Of a stretch of DNA of 64,000 nt, positions 1 to 9,166 are shown piece by piece. Position numbers and translations under genes: made by a program. Position 1 is the first letter of the stretch, and every line of letters starts with the position of its first letter. The stretch spans positions 1,922,001-1,986,000 of the forward strand of contig NZ_AP012273.1 in NCBI RefSeq assembly GCF_000828615.1. Direction: 5' to 3'. This stretch comes from Thiolapillus brandeum. Its GTDB lineage: Bacteria; Pseudomonadota; Gammaproteobacteria; Chromatiales; Chromatiaceae. Below the pieces are notes generated by a model, which worked only from the letters and a program-made list of their open reading frames with translations, made no database searches and was not told where the DNA came from.

Positions 1-2859
1 ATGGCTATGGCGCCCCAGGCCCGCGTCTTCCAGAGACTTGAATACATCATCGCAGTCGCAATGCCGTACCTGCAGAACCAGACCCAGTTCCTCGCTGAAC
101 ACAGCGGCCAGGTCATCCGCATCCAGAGCATCGATATTGATATCCAGCCCACAACGCCCGGCGAAGGCCATTTCAGCCAGGGTAACCATGAGACCACCGT
201 CGGAACGGTCATGCAGGGCCAGGATCAGGCCTTCGGCATTGAGTTCCTGCACCAGGTCGAAACAGCGTTTCAGCATGTCAGGATCATCCAGGTCCGGCCC
301 CTCATGCCCCAGTTGCTGATACACCTGGGACAGGGCCGAAGCCCCCAGGCGATTGGCGCCCTTGCCCAGGTCGATGAGAATCAGATCCGTATCCCCCTGA
401 TCCGTGCGCAGCTGGGGCGTAAGCACCCGGTTGACATCCGTGACGGGCGCAAACGCGCTGATGATCAGGGACAGAGGCGCCGCCATCTCCCGCGTTTCCC
501 CCTCATGTTCCCAGACAGTCTTCATGGACATGGAATCCTTGCCCACAGGAATGGCGATACCCAGACGCGGACACAGCTCCATACCCACAGCCTGAACCGT
601 ATCGAACAGCCGCGCATCCTCGTCCTGGTAACCGGCGGCAGCCATCCAGTTGGCGGACAGCTTGATGTCACCCATCCTGGCGATTGGCGCGGCCATGATG
701 TTGGTAATCGCTTCCCCAATAGCCATGCGCCCCGAAGCAGGTGCGTCCAGCAAGGCCAGAGGGGTGCGCTCACCAATGGCCATAGCCTCACCGGCATCCC
801 CTTCATAGTCGGCCAGGGTCACAGCCACATCCGCAACCGGCACCTGCCAGGGCCCCACCATCTGGTCGCGCACCACCATGCCGGTGATACTGCGGTCGCC
901 AATGGTAATAAGGAAAGTCTTGCTGGCTACGGTAGGCAAGCGCAGCACCCGCTCCAGGGCATCCCCTACAGTCACGCCCTCCAGAGCCAGTTCGGGACGG
1001 GCAAAACTCTGGTGATGGGTGTCACGCACCATCTTGGGTGGCTTGCCGAACAGCAGGGGCATGGGCATATCGATGGGATTGTTCTCGAAGTGCGCATCCC
1101 CAAGGAGCAGATGCTCTTCATCCACCGCTTCACCGACGATGGCATAGGGACAGCGCTCCCGTTCACAGATGGCCTCGAATTCCTCCAGACGCCCGGCATC
1201 TATGGCCAGTACATAGCGCTCCTGGGATTCATTGCTCCAGATCTCCATGGGGGACATACCCGGATCATCACAAGGAATAGTGCGCAGTTCGAAGCGCCCT
1301 CCCAGGCCCGCATCATGCACCAGTTCCGGCAGGGCATTGGACAATCCACCCGCGCCCACATCATGGATGAACAGAATGGGGCTGTCTTCACCCCGGGCAC
1401 AACAATGATCGATAACCTCCTGGCAACGGCGCTCCATCTCCGGGTTGGCGCGCTGCACCGAAGCAAAATCCAGATCCTCTGCCGAAGCACCGGACGCCAT
1501 GGAAGAGGCCGCGCCTCCTCCCAGACCGATGAGCATGGCCGGGCCACCCAGTACTACCAGAGGAGAACCGGCGGGAAAACTGTTTTTCTCTACATGTTCC
1601 TCGCGAATATTGCCCAGGCCACCGGCGAGCATGATGGGCTTGTGGTAACCACGCAATTCCTGTCCCTGGGGGCCCGGCACCCTGGCTTCATAGGAGCGGA
1701 AGTAACCGCACAGATTGGGTCGGCCAAACTCGTTGTTGAAGGCGGCTGCGCCAATCGGCCCTTCGAGCATGATATCCAGGGCGGAAACGATACGCCCCGG
1801 CTTGCCAAAATCCTGTTCCCAGGGCTGCCCGGCCTGAGGAAGGCGCAGATTGGAAACGGAAAAACCACACAGGCCCGCCTTGGGTTTGGAACCCCGTCCG
1901 GTAGCACCTTCATCCCGGATCTCACCTCCGGAGCCCGTGGCCGCCCCGGGGTCCGGCGAGATGGCTGTAGGATGATTGTGGGTTTCCACCTTCATCAGGA
2001 TATGCACCGGCTCGCAGTGGGTTTCGTAGATGCCACTGTCGTCTGCCGGGAAGAAACGGTACCCCTCGGTGCCGCGCATGACTGCGGCATTGTCCTTGTA
2101 GGCCGACAGCACGCCATCAGGTGATTGATCCGTGGTATTGCGTATCATCTGGAACAGGGTCTTGTCCCGGGGCTGACCATCGATGATCCAGTCCGCGTTG
2201 AATATCTTGTGACGGCAGTGCTCGGAATTGGCCTGGGCAAACATCATCAGTTCCACGTCCGTGGGATTGCGCCCCAGGGCGGTAAAGCTGTCCACCAGGT
2301 AATCGATCTCATCATCCGACAGGGCCAGACCCAGTTCCCCATTGGCATTCACCAGAGCATCCCGCCCGCCATTGAGAACATCCACCAGGGTCATGGGGCG
2401 GGGTTCAGCATGCAGGAACAAGGCTTCGGCATCATCCAGATCATAGAACACGGATTCCGTCATGCGATCGTGGAGCAGATCCGATGCCTTCAACAGTTCC
2501 TCGTCATTCAGATCCGCATCGAGATAGTAGGCCACTCCCCGTTCAATGCGTTCGATGTTCTGCAAGCCGCAGTTATGGGCAATATCCGTCGCCTTGGAAG
2601 ACCAGGGCGAGATAGTGCCGGGCCTGGGCGTGGCCAATAACAACTGTCCCCGGGGTTCATGACTGGCCAATGCCGGACCATAGCGCAGTATCCGATCCAG
2701 AACCTGCCGCTCCTCAGTAGAAAGTTCTTCAAACAATTCAACAAGATGGATATATTCCGCATACAGGGAAACGGGCTTGTCCAGATCTTCGGCAAGTCTC
2801 TTGGCAAGCTTTTCAAGACGGAAATCGGAGTACGCCGGCGCGCCGCGCAACTTGAGCAT
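1..2859 (-). CDS. purL: Phosphoribosylformylglycinamidine synthase, 5' part (runs off left edge)
   Basis: Step 4 of de novo purine synthesis: ATP and glutamine dependent conversion of FGAR to FGAM in the cytoplasm. Translating the minus strand from the ATG at 2859 gives an N-terminus ([20 protein letters not shown]) and a later [20 protein letters not shown] segment that closely resemble the large single-chain PurL of enterobacteria. Further in are [15 protein letters not shown] and GKDSMSMKT of the synthetase domains. 953 codons are visible without a stop; the family is about 1290 residues, so only the C-terminal glutamine amidotransferase domain is missing, cut by the window edge. The opposite strand stays open over 2 kb because of codon bias in this gene. 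Confidence 0.96.
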   Translation of the reverse strand, partial: MLKLRGAPAYSDFRLEKLAKRLAEDLDKPVSLYAEYIHLVELFEELSTEERQVLDRILRYGPALASHEPRGQLLLATPRPGTISPWSSKATDIAHNCGLQNIERIERGVAYYLDADLNDEELLKASDLLHDRMTESVFYDLDDAEALFLHAEPRPMTLVDVLNGGRDALVNANGELGLALSDDEIDYLVDSFTALGRNPTDVELMMFAQANSEHCRHKIFNADWIIDGQPRDKTLFQMIRNTTDQSPDGVLSAYKDNAAVMRGTEGYRFFPADDSGIYETHCEPVHILMKVETHNHPTAISPDPGAATGSGGEIRDEGATGRGSKPKAGLCGFSVSNLRLPQAGQPWEQDFGKPGRIVSALDIMLEGPIGAAAFNNEFGRPNLCGYFRSYEARVPGPQGQELRGYHKPIMLAGGLGNIREEHVEKNSFPAGSPLVVLGGPAMLIGLGGGAASSMASGASAEDLDFASVQRANPEMERRCQEVIDHCCARGEDSPILFIHDVGAGGLSNALPELVHDAGLGGRFELRTIPCDDPGMSPMEIWSNESQERYVLAIDAGRLEEFEAICERERCPYAIVGEAVDEEHLLLGDAHFENNPIDMPMPLLFGKPPKMVRDTHHQSFARPELALEGVTVGDALERVLRLPTVASKTFLITIGDRSITGMVVRDQMVGPWQVPVADVAVTLADYEGDAGEAMAIGERTPLALLDAPASGRMAIGEAITNIMAAPIARMGDIKLSANWMAAAGYQDEDARLFDTVQAVGMELCPRLGIAIPVGKDSMSMKTVWEHEGETREMAAPLSLIISAFAPVTDVNRVLTPQLRTDQGDTDLILIDLGKGANRLGASALSQVYQQLGHEGPDLDDPDMLKRCFDLVQELNAEGLILALHDRSDGGLMVTLAEMAFAGRCGLDINIDALDADDLAAVFSEELGLVLQVRHCDCDDVFKSLEDAGLGRHSH

Positions 2860-2927
2860 TTCAGACCCTCGGTCAAAGATGGATTCAACAAGGGCAATGA
2901 TACCCTGAATCGGCACCTGGCAGGATA

Positions 2928-2957
2928 TTGAAAAAGCCCCTTCCCAGCCTTTTTCAA
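2928..2957 (-). terminator. Hairpin between tcdA and purL, possible terminator
   Basis: Inverted repeat TTGAAAAAG / CTTTTTCAA with a short GC-rich interior. Read on the minus strand its 3' arm contains five T, downstream of the tcdA stop. A related unit (CAGGATAT followed by TTGAAAAAGCC) occurs at 23010-23059, so it may instead be a small dispersed palindromic repeat. Confidence 0.4.
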
Positions 2958-3037
2958 CCGCTTTGTCAGAGACTGACCAGTAGGCAGGGTTATGCCTGAA
3001 TATTTCACCAGACCGCTCACCTATCCAGCCTGGAGCA

Positions 3038-3793
3038 TCAGCAGGAAAGCTTTCTCAGCACCAGAGCGGCCGCCGCCATGCCAAAACCGGCCGTCACCGG
3101 GGTACAGGAACCAAAGCCTCCACAATTCAATCCACCTGCCGGAGCCGTATCACAGGCCTGAGCCACTTCCTCATGTCTTACCAGGGGCTCATCAGACCAG
3201 ACTGCCGGCACTCCAAAACTGCGTTTGGGGTTGCGGGGAAACCCGTGACTTCGGCGCAGTTCCCGGCGCACCCTGGCCAGCAGGGGGTCCTGCTCGGTGC
3301 GACTCAGATCCGATACGCGAATGCGGCAAGGATCGATCTGCCCCCCGGCCCCACCCAGAGTCACCAGGGGAATCCGCTGCCGCCTGCATCGGCTGATCAG
3401 GGCTGTCTTGACCCGGAAGCTGTCGATACAATCGATGACGAAATCATACTCGGCAGTGATCAGGCTGGAGACATTCTCAGTAGTGACGAAATCATCCACC
3501 AGGCGGCATCGACAGGAGGGATTGATTTCCGCCACCCGCTCGGCCATGACCTGAATCTTGGAGGCCCCCAGGGTGGAACTCTGGGCCGGCAACTGGCGGT
3601 TGATATTGGATTCCGCCACGTGATCCATATCTATGAGAACCAACTCGCCAATGGCACTGCGTGCCAGGGCCTCCACTACCCAGGAACCCACCCCACCGAT
3701 ACCAATGACACAGACCCGGGAACGGCAAAAGCGCTCCAGGGAGGCTTGGCCATACAGACGGGCCACACCACCAAATCGCCGCTGAAAATCCAC
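3038..3793 (-). CDS. tcdA: tRNA threonylcarbamoyladenosine dehydratase
   Basis: E1-like enzyme that uses ATP to cyclise t6A37 to ct6A in tRNAs reading ANN codons. The 251-residue product has the nucleotide-binding GIGGVGSW motif at about residues 31-38, the SNINRQ segment that contacts the nucleotide, and the VIDCIDSF segment of the ThiF/MoeB/E1 fold. There are Cys-rich motifs near the C-terminus ([11 protein letters not shown]). The start is a GTG at 3793 with AGGAA about nine bases before it. It is divergent from selD with 65 bp between. Length and motifs fit TcdA (CsdL/YgdL) better than ThiF or MoeB. Confidence 0.93.
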   Translation of the reverse strand: MDFQRRFGGVARLYGQASLERFCRSRVCVIGIGGVGSWVVEALARSAIGELVLIDMDHVAESNINRQLPAQSSTLGASKIQVMAERVAEINPSCRCRLVDDFVTTENVSSLITAEYDFVIDCIDSFRVKTALISRCRRQRIPLVTLGGAGGQIDPCRIRVSDLSRTEQDPLLARVRRELRRSHGFPRNPKRSFGVPAVWSDEPLVRHEEVAQACDTAPAGGLNCGGFGSCTPVTAGFGMAAAALVLRKLSC

Positions 3794-3858
3794 CAGATCA
3801 GTTCCTGTTATATAATGTTTTGTTTTTACGCAGTAATTGAACAGGCATTATATCCGAC

Positions 3859-4893
3859 ATGGATAACATACGATTGACAGAGTACAGCCACGGCTCAGGT
3901 TGTGGCTGCAAGATTGCGCCCAAACTACTGGACGAAATCCTCCAGGGTCAGGTGCACATGCTGCCCGACCCGCGCCTGCTGGTGGGTAACCAGACCCGGG
4001 ACGATGCTGCCGTCTATGATCTGGGAGACGGGCGCTCGGTGGTCTCCACCACGGATTTCTTCATGCCCATCGTAGATGATCCTTTTGAATTTGGCCGTAT
4101 TGCCGCCACCAATGCCATCAGTGATATCTATGCCATGGGCGGCACCCCTCTCATGGCCATCGCCATCTTTGGCTGGCCTATCGACAAGCTCAGCGCCGAA
4201 GTGGGCCAGCAGGTAGTGGACGGCGGACGCCAGACCTGCAAGGACGCTGGCATTCCCCTTGCCGGAGGACATTCCATCGATTCTCCCGAACCCATCTTTG
4301 GCCTGGCGGTTACCGGCATCGTGGATAACGCCCATCTCAAACGCAACGACCAGGCCACCCCCGGATGCCGTCTCTACCTCACCAAGCCTATCGGCATCGG
4401 CATCCTCACCACCGCCCAGAAGCAGAAGAAACTGGCGCCGGAACACCGCCGCATCGCCCCGGATACCATGTGCCAGCTGAACAGCATCGGCGCCGAACTG
4501 GCTGCCCTGCCCGGTGTCACCGCCATGACGGATGTCACCGGCTTCGGCCTGGCCGGGCACCTGCTGGAAATCTGCCACGGCAGTAATGTCTCCGCCCGGG
4601 TGGAGTTCGACAGCGTCCCCTTATTACCGCATGTTCAGGACTATCTGGCCAAGGGCTGCTCTCCCGGCGGCGCACAGCGAAACTTCGACAGCTACGGCGA
4701 GCACATTGCTCCCATGAATGAAAGACAAAAACAGATACTCTGTGATCCCCAGACATCCGGCGGGCTGCTGGTCGCCGTTGACGCAGAAGGGGAAAAGGAC
4801 TTTCTTCAGGTGATACAAGCAGCTGGCATGGACCTTGCTCCCCTGGGTTCATTGCACCCGCACGACAGCGGCTATCGCATCGGGATCGTTTGA
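3859..4893 (+). CDS. selD: Selenide, water dikinase (selenophosphate synthetase)
   Basis: Makes selenophosphate from selenide and ATP. The 344-residue protein carries the N-terminal SHGSGCGCK motif; Cys15 and Lys18 correspond to the catalytic Cys17 and Lys20 of E. coli SelD, so this is the cysteine, not the selenocysteine, form. The Asp-rich metal/ATP segments [11 protein letters not shown] and [11 protein letters not shown] follow, then the FAHHLLEIC-like part ([15 protein letters not shown]) and QTSGGLLV near the C-terminus. Its stop overlaps the next start as TGATG. The gene neighbour is MnmH, so its selenophosphate is used at least for tRNA 2-selenouridine; no selA or selB is in the window. 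Confidence 0.97.
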   Translation: MDNIRLTEYSHGSGCGCKIAPKLLDEILQGQVHMLPDPRLLVGNQTRDDAAVYDLGDGRSVVSTTDFFMPIVDDPFEFGRIAATNAISDIYAMGGTPLMAIAIFGWPIDKLSAEVGQQVVDGGRQTCKDAGIPLAGGHSIDSPEPIFGLAVTGIVDNAHLKRNDQATPGCRLYLTKPIGIGILTTAQKQKKLAPEHRRIAPDTMCQLNSIGAELAALPGVTAMTDVTGFGLAGHLLEICHGSNVSARVEFDSVPLLPHVQDYLAKGCSPGGAQRNFDSYGEHIAPMNERQKQILCDPQTSGGLLVAVDAEGEKDFLQVIQAAGMDLAPLGSLHPHDSGYRIGIV

Positions 4894-5981
4894 TGGAACT
4901 GCCGGAAATCAGCGATTTCAGGGAACTGTTTCTCAGTGACATCCCCTTGCTGGATGTACGCGCCCCTGTGGAATTCGCTGCCGGTGCCTTCCCACACACC
5001 GAGAACCTGCCCCTGCTGGAAGATAAGGAACGCCACCTCATTGGTATTCGTTACAAGGAAAATGGCCAGGAAGCTGCTATTGAACTGGGCCGCCAGCTGA
5101 TCGACGGGCAACCCAAGGCAGAGCGCACGGCTGCATGGAAGGATTTCGTAGCGCGTCACCCTGAAGGCGCACTCTATTGTTTTCGTGGTGGCATGCGTTC
5201 GAAGATCTCCCAGGAATGGATCCATGAAGCTACTGGTGTCGCCTATCCCCGCATCAAAGGTGGCTACAAGGCACTGCGCAACTTCCTTCTGAATGAAATC
5301 GAAGTCTCCTGCCAGGAGATAGAACCCATCATACTCGGGGGACGCACCGGGGCCGGCAAAACCATCGTCCTGCGCAAGTTGGCAAACAGTATCGACCTGG
5401 AAGGCCTGGCCTGGCACCGCGGTTCTGCATTTGGGCGTCATGCCACGCCCCAGCCGACGCAAATCGATTTTGAGAACCGCCTGGCGATCGAACTCATCAG
5501 ACACCGGGCGTCATCTCACGCAAAGTTGATACTGGAAGACGAAAGCAAGGCCGTAGGATCACGCCATCTACCCCCCATCCTGTATGAGCGGATGTCGGCC
5601 AGTCCCCTGGTCATGCTCGATGTATCCCTGGAAGAACGCATACACAATTCCATTCAGGAATATGTTATCGAAGCTCTGAGGGAGTACCAGAATATCTACG
5701 GAGAAGAAAACGGATTCCAAAAGTGGGCGGAATACGCTACAGAAAGTCTGAAAAAAATCAGCAGGCGTCTGGGTGGCGTGCGTTACAAGGAGATGAATGA
5801 CAAGCTGCAACATGCCATACAAATACTGAAAAGAACCGGCGCAGCTGACGCCCACGCTGACTGGATATCACAACTGCTTACAGACTATTATGACCCCATG
5901 TATGACTATCAGATCGCCAGAAAATCCAATCGCATCATCTTTTCGGGTGATATGAAACAGGTTGAGGAATATCTCAGATAG
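4893..5981 (+). CDS. mnmH: tRNA 2-selenouridine synthase
   Basis: Replaces sulfur by selenium at the wobble 2-thiouridine of tRNA-Lys, Glu and Gln, through a geranylated intermediate, using selenophosphate from SelD. The N-terminal rhodanese domain has its active-site Cys96 in YCFRGGMRS. A Walker A motif GGRTGAGKT (about 149-157) starts the P-loop domain. A TTG one codon upstream is possible, but the ATG at 4893 overlaps the selD stop (TGATG) and gives the usual 362 residues. Translational coupling to selD is expected. Confidence 0.95.
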   Translation: MELPEISDFRELFLSDIPLLDVRAPVEFAAGAFPHTENLPLLEDKERHLIGIRYKENGQEAAIELGRQLIDGQPKAERTAAWKDFVARHPEGALYCFRGGMRSKISQEWIHEATGVAYPRIKGGYKALRNFLLNEIEVSCQEIEPIILGGRTGAGKTIVLRKLANSIDLEGLAWHRGSAFGRHATPQPTQIDFENRLAIELIRHRASSHAKLILEDESKAVGSRHLPPILYERMSASPLVMLDVSLEERIHNSIQEYVIEALREYQNIYGEENGFQKWAEYATESLKKISRRLGGVRYKEMNDKLQHAIQILKRTGAADAHADWISQLLTDYYDPMYDYQIARKSNRIIFSGDMKQVEEYLR

Positions 5982-6308
5982 CCGAGCCAGCCTCCAAGGA
6001 AGCTCTGATTGATTCTGAACATTGTGCCCGGTAAATAGCAGGTTTGAGAACTTCAACGCAGTTTTCTTGCCTACCAGGTGCAGGATATGAGTTCATGAAC
6101 TATCCGAAGCTTCCCTTACAACGTTATGCCGCATCACATCCATGGCAGCAACCACTGCATGACATGCAATATCAAACAGGTTGATACACAAAATATACCT
6201 ATTGATAAACGGTTGACAATACCTTATATTTCTGGCGTCTACATCCAATGAACGGATTCTTACAGAAGTGATGTACTTCACATATTGATATCTACAACGA
6301 GGAACAAC
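5982..6308. other. Intergenic region without a recognised gene
   Basis: 327 bp, clearly richer in A and T than its neighbours. It contains a TTGACA at about 6214 that could be a -35 box for the downstream small gene, but no well spaced -10 is obvious. No RNA gene or repeat was recognised. Confidence 0.4.
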
Positions 6309-6752
6309 ATGGCCAAGAAAAAAGTATCTGCACGCAGTAAGAAAGTTGATTCATTGTCTTCTACAGAATTGTACAAACTGGCAAAAAAACGTGAGCAGGA
6401 AGAAATGAAAAAAATGCTGGAAGCCAACAAGGAAAAGTTGAAAGCATTGCGTGAAAAACGCCGTGCTATTGTTGCTGCGCACCGTAAGGAACTGACCAAG
6501 ATTGAACGCGAGATTTCACGATTGAGCGGAAAATCCACTCCCAGAAAGAAAGGCAAATCCCGTGGCGGCAGCATTACCGATGCAGTTGTAGAAATCATCG
6601 GAAAATCCGGAAAGATTTCCACCACCGATCTCAAGGCAGCCCTCAAGAAGAAAGGCATCGTAGCCGGCAACCTGTCCCAGACTCTCGCCTACCTGAAACG
6701 TCAGGGTCGCGTGACTTCGCCGTCAAGAGCCATCTATTCATTGAAAAAATAA
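6309..6752 (+). CDS. Small basic coiled-coil plus winged-helix-like protein, function unknown
   Basis: A 147-residue, very Lys/Arg-rich protein. Residues about 15-80 are charged and helical (KKREQEEMKKMLEANKEKLK), likely coiled coil. Residues about 95-147 (SITDAVVEIIGKSGKISTTD, then LKAALKKKGI and VSQTLAYL-like packing, ending in a beta-wing-like RVTSPSRAIYSL) look like a small winged helix. The inferred role is DNA or RNA binding, perhaps nucleoid-associated; no family is recognised. The ATG at 6309 is chosen over one 24 bases upstream because GAGGAAC lies just before it. It stands alone before tRNA-Val. Confidence 0.75.
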   Translation: MAKKKVSARSKKVDSLSSTELYKLAKKREQEEMKKMLEANKEKLKALREKRRAIVAAHRKELTKIEREISRLSGKSTPRKKGKSRGGSITDAVVEIIGKSGKISTTDLKAALKKKGIVAGNLSQTLAYLKRQGRVTSPSRAIYSLKK

Positions 6753-6790
6753 AGCCAATAATCGCAATTCAAAACACTTTGGCGAAGCAC

Positions 6791-6820
6791 TTGCGCAGCC
6801 CGGGGGTTCCCGTGTATAGT
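6791..6820 (+). promoter_or_regulatory. Promoter of tRNA-Val
   Basis: TTGCGC (6791) and TATAGT (6815) are 18 bp apart. A GC-rich stretch (GCGCC) follows the -10, typical of stringently controlled stable RNA promoters. The tRNA begins 13 bp downstream of the -10. Confidence 0.6.
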
Positions 6821-6833
6821 GCGCCTTCGAAAC

Positions 6834-6910
6834 AGGCGCGTAGCTCAGCTGGTTAGAGCACCACCTTGACATGGTGGGGGTCGTTGGTTCAACTCCAATC
6901 GCGCCTACCA
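6834..6910 (+). tRNA. tRNA-Val (anticodon GAC)
   Basis: Complete 77-nt cloverleaf with encoded CCA. The acceptor AGGCGCG pairs with CGCGCCT. The D stem is GCTC/GAGC. The anticodon loop TTGACAT is closed by CCACC/GGTGG. The T arm is GTTGG TTCAACT CCAAT. The GAC anticodon reads GUC and GUU valine codons. Confidence 0.97.
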
Positions 6911-6918
6911 ATTAAAAG

Positions 6919-6951
6919 AAGCACTTACGGTTAATCCGGAGTGCTTTTTTT
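6919..6951 (+). terminator. Rho-independent terminator after tRNA-Val
   Basis: A 7-bp stem AAGCACT / AGTGCTT with a 14-nt loop, followed directly by a run of T. It begins nine bases after the tRNA CCA. Confidence 0.85.
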
Positions 6952-6999
6952 ATGCCCAAATCCCGTTTGGGATGGAAATGCATCATCCACCAATTTCCA

Positions 7000-7032
7000 G
7001 GAGTCTGTCGGATTTGACCGTTTGACCAATTT
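7000..7032 (+). repeat. Fragment of the TGTCGGATTT repeat family (copy A)
   Basis: The first about 30 bases (GGAGTCTGTCGGATTTGACC, then GTTTGACCAATT) match one end of the complete copy at 58053-58214 with few differences. No matching second terminus is seen nearby, so this is a solo end or a decayed copy. It sits in the 466-bp gap between tRNA-Val and the gene at 7377. The rest of the gap up to the operator at 7292 holds no recognised gene. Confidence 0.6.
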
Positions 7033-7291
7033 CAGCGACCGGAAAACCAGGTGAATCCCCGCTCCCTGTATGTCGATTCGAAGCAGTTCGACAGGACACA
7101 AGCCACCATCTACCGCAGGGTGCTACAGCTGCAGGCCCCGTAAAAGCATCGGCAGGCCACTCCCGAAACGGCCACGCCATCCACCTTGTGCAGAACGGGC
7201 ATCTGACACGCTTTTCAAAAATCCTTAATCTGCCTGAGTTTGGTAACCGGTCACCCCGGTTTTGGATAAAACCGGGCAGTCAAGGGGCCGC

Positions 7292-7307
7292 TGTCATCTG
7301 GATGACA
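7292..7307 (+). promoter_or_regulatory. Palindromic operator TGTCA-N6-TGACA (site 1)
   Basis: TGTCATCTGGATGACA, a perfect 5+5 palindrome with Crp-like 16-bp geometry. A -10-like TATGGT starts 37 bp after the first base of the site, which puts the site centre near -41.5. The next start codon is at 7377. Four other perfect copies and one near copy lie in the window. Confidence 0.75.
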
Positions 7308-7376
7308 GCGGGCAATCCGGCACTCTTGTATGGTTCCAAGCATCTTAAGAGCTTTTCAGCTTTCCGCGTGGATCAG

Positions 7377-7718
7377 ATGAAAAAATCCAATTGCTGCATT
7401 GCTATTTTCCCCGATCACGCCGGAGCGGTCGAAGCCATCGATGAGCTGAAAAAACACCATATGGACGACAATGTTATTTCGCTGGTAGGGAAAGATGTTC
7501 AATATGGAAAAGTGGGCGTCAACGGACTTTCATCATTGAATGAAGACCTTACCCGGCTGGGTGTTCAGGAAGCCACCCTGTATTGCTACCAATGCATGGT
7601 GCATAACGGTTCATTCCTCGTGATCGTCACCGGCAACCACGATCAGGTGGAAGCTGCCTGCGATCAACTGGAAAAGCATGCACAAGCAGACGTTGCTCTT
7701 CACTTCAATGCACCCTGA
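7377..7718 (+). CDS. Small stress-type protein, function unknown
   Basis: A 113-residue soluble protein starting MKKSNCCIAIFPDHAGAVEA. The pattern (short beta strand with FPDHAGAVEAIDELK, then a Gly-rich stretch and a second ferredoxin-like repeat near VIVTGNHDQVEAAC) resembles small general-stress domains of the YflT/DUF1269 kind, but I do not recognise it with certainty. An upstream in-frame extension of 63 residues crosses the operator at 7292 and is not protein-like, so the ATG at 7377 is preferred. The operator and a -10 at 7329 suggest control by the Crp/FNR-type regulator. Confidence 0.7.
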   Translation: MKKSNCCIAIFPDHAGAVEAIDELKKHHMDDNVISLVGKDVQYGKVGVNGLSSLNEDLTRLGVQEATLYCYQCMVHNGSFLVIVTGNHDQVEAACDQLEKHAQADVALHFNAP

Positions 7719-7904
7719 AGAATTACTCATGGGATAGGCATCCATCACCCTTCCCTTGAAATTCCCCGTCCAGGCGATGCATCCACATTTTGTACCTGAC
7801 AGCTGTGAAAAATGCTATTGCAGTTGGCTGGGTATTTCGACGGGTTTCCGGCCCCATCAGGCACAATTCTCCCCACCCAGGGTAGAATCAGATGTGCCCC
7901 TGGT

Positions 7905-7920
7905 TGTCACTCAAATGACA
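7905..7920 (+). promoter_or_regulatory. Palindromic operator TGTCA-N6-TGACA (site 2)
   Basis: TGTCACTCAAATGACA with both 5-base arms intact. CAGAAT, a 4/6 match to the -10 consensus, begins 37 bp from the site start. The next gene starts at 7998 and is followed by gpmA. Confidence 0.72.
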
Positions 7921-7997
7921 TACAACCCCTATTCAACAATCCAGAATAATCCTGACAGTATTCATACAGGTTATCGATTCACTACGGAGATATGATC

Positions 7998-8192
7998 ATG
8001 AGCAAAACCATAACCAAGACTTTCAAGTCCCCTGACGCACTCAGCAATGTCAAAGAAGATCTTGTTGCCACTGGCATCGAACAGGAACAGATTTTCATCG
8101 ACAAAGACAGGAATCAGGTCAAAGTCATCATCCCCAAGGAAGCAGAGCCTGAAATTCTGGAGATTCTGAGTCGCCATCAGCCACTGGACTAA
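7998..8192 (+). CDS. Small protein of about 64 residues, function unknown
   Basis: The product begins MSKTITKTFKSPDALSNVKE and looks like a small alpha/beta domain (DLVATGIEQEQIFIDKDRNQ, then VKVIIPKEAEPEILEIL). The ATG at 7998 is favoured over one at 7992 because GGAG ends eight bases before it. No family is recognised; the fold may be related to the small stress domains of the previous gene. It is probably the first gene of a unit with gpmA, 49 bp downstream, behind operator site 2. Confidence 0.7.
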   Translation: MSKTITKTFKSPDALSNVKEDLVATGIEQEQIFIDKDRNQVKVIIPKEAEPEILEILSRHQPLD

Positions 8193-8241
8193 TCCGTAAG
8201 CGCAGAGGCTGCCGCGCAGTCTTTGCGCTTTCTCCACCCCC

Positions 8242-8934
8242 ATGAATCAGAAAGGACAACTTGTTCTTGTGCGGCACGGCCAGTCTGTGTGGAACAAGCA
8301 GAACCGTTTCACGGGTTGGGTGGACGTATCTTTGAGCCAGGAAGGCATGGCTGAAGCCACCATGACAGGGAAATTGTTGCGCGAAATGCGTTTCGACCTG
8401 GCTTTCACCTCACTATTGCTACGCGCCCAGGACACACTCTACGAAATCCTGAAACAGAATCTTTACTGCGATCAGTATATGCGCATCCATGAAACCCGTA
8501 GCGAATGGTACGAGCACTTCACTTCAACGCAAGCGGACCTCATGGAATTGAAAATATATCTGTCCGAAAAACTGAATGAACGCTACTACGGCGATCTTCA
8601 GGGCAAGAACAAGGAAGCTGCACGGAAAGAGTTTGGCGATGAACGAGTGCATCTCTGGCGGCGCAGCTATGACATCCCGCCACCGGGTGGTGAGAGCCTT
8701 GAGATGACTGCCCTGCGGGTTATTCCCTATTACGACACACAGATCAAACCTTATCTGAAAAAAGGCGCTTCAGTGCTGGTCTCTGCCCATGGCAATTCCC
8801 TGCGCGCACTCATCATGCACCTGGAACGATTGACCCCAGACCAGATTCAGGCGTATGAATGGCCGACGGGATCCCCCCATGTCTATCATTTTGACAGCCA
8901 TGGTCGTCTGCAACACAAAAACGTGTTGTCATAA
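8242..8934 (+). CDS. gpmA: 2,3-bisphosphoglycerate-dependent phosphoglycerate mutase
   Basis: Interconverts 3- and 2-phosphoglycerate in glycolysis and gluconeogenesis. The 230-residue product has the histidine-phosphatase signature LVRHGQSVWN with the phospho-accepting His near residue 13, then NRFTGWVDVSL, NERYYGDLQGKNK and PPGGESL, typical of dPGM rather than of broad phosphatases. The second catalytic His is in SAHGNSLRALI. Residues around the middle (RSEWYEHFTSTQADLMELKI) are less canonical than E. coli GpmA. It lies in the operator-linked carbon-metabolism region. Confidence 0.87.
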   Translation: MNQKGQLVLVRHGQSVWNKQNRFTGWVDVSLSQEGMAEATMTGKLLREMRFDLAFTSLLLRAQDTLYEILKQNLYCDQYMRIHETRSEWYEHFTSTQADLMELKIYLSEKLNERYYGDLQGKNKEAARKEFGDERVHLWRRSYDIPPPGGESLEMTALRVIPYYDTQIKPYLKKGASVLVSAHGNSLRALIMHLERLTPDQIQAYEWPTGSPHVYHFDSHGRLQHKNVLS

Positions 8935-9166
8935 GCCCTGCCCTCTATCATTGATTGTTCCTGTCAGGCTATACTGCCTCTTCAGAAGGCCTGAGCATCA
9001 GGGAACTTTGTAACTTGTTCATGAATTCGTATCTTACGCCCGGACACGCCAACATCACCGTTGCGGATACTGCCGACGGCCTGCTATTGCCTGCACCCAT
9101 TCACAGCATCGGCACCAAAACCCGCAGCATTCAGAATCGCTCAAAGCTTCCCTGGCTACGGCAGTC

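Noticed and set aside
1-2124. 707-codon open frame on the plus strand
   Set aside because: It is exactly antisense and codon-aligned to purL, whose product is clearly recognisable; the plus-strand translation is low-complexity and His/Gln-rich.
8970-8985. CTGTCAGGCTATACTG upstream of the regulator gene as a seventh operator
   Set aside because: Only one half-site matches; the second half ACTGC does not fit TGACA, so autoregulation is not supported by this motif.
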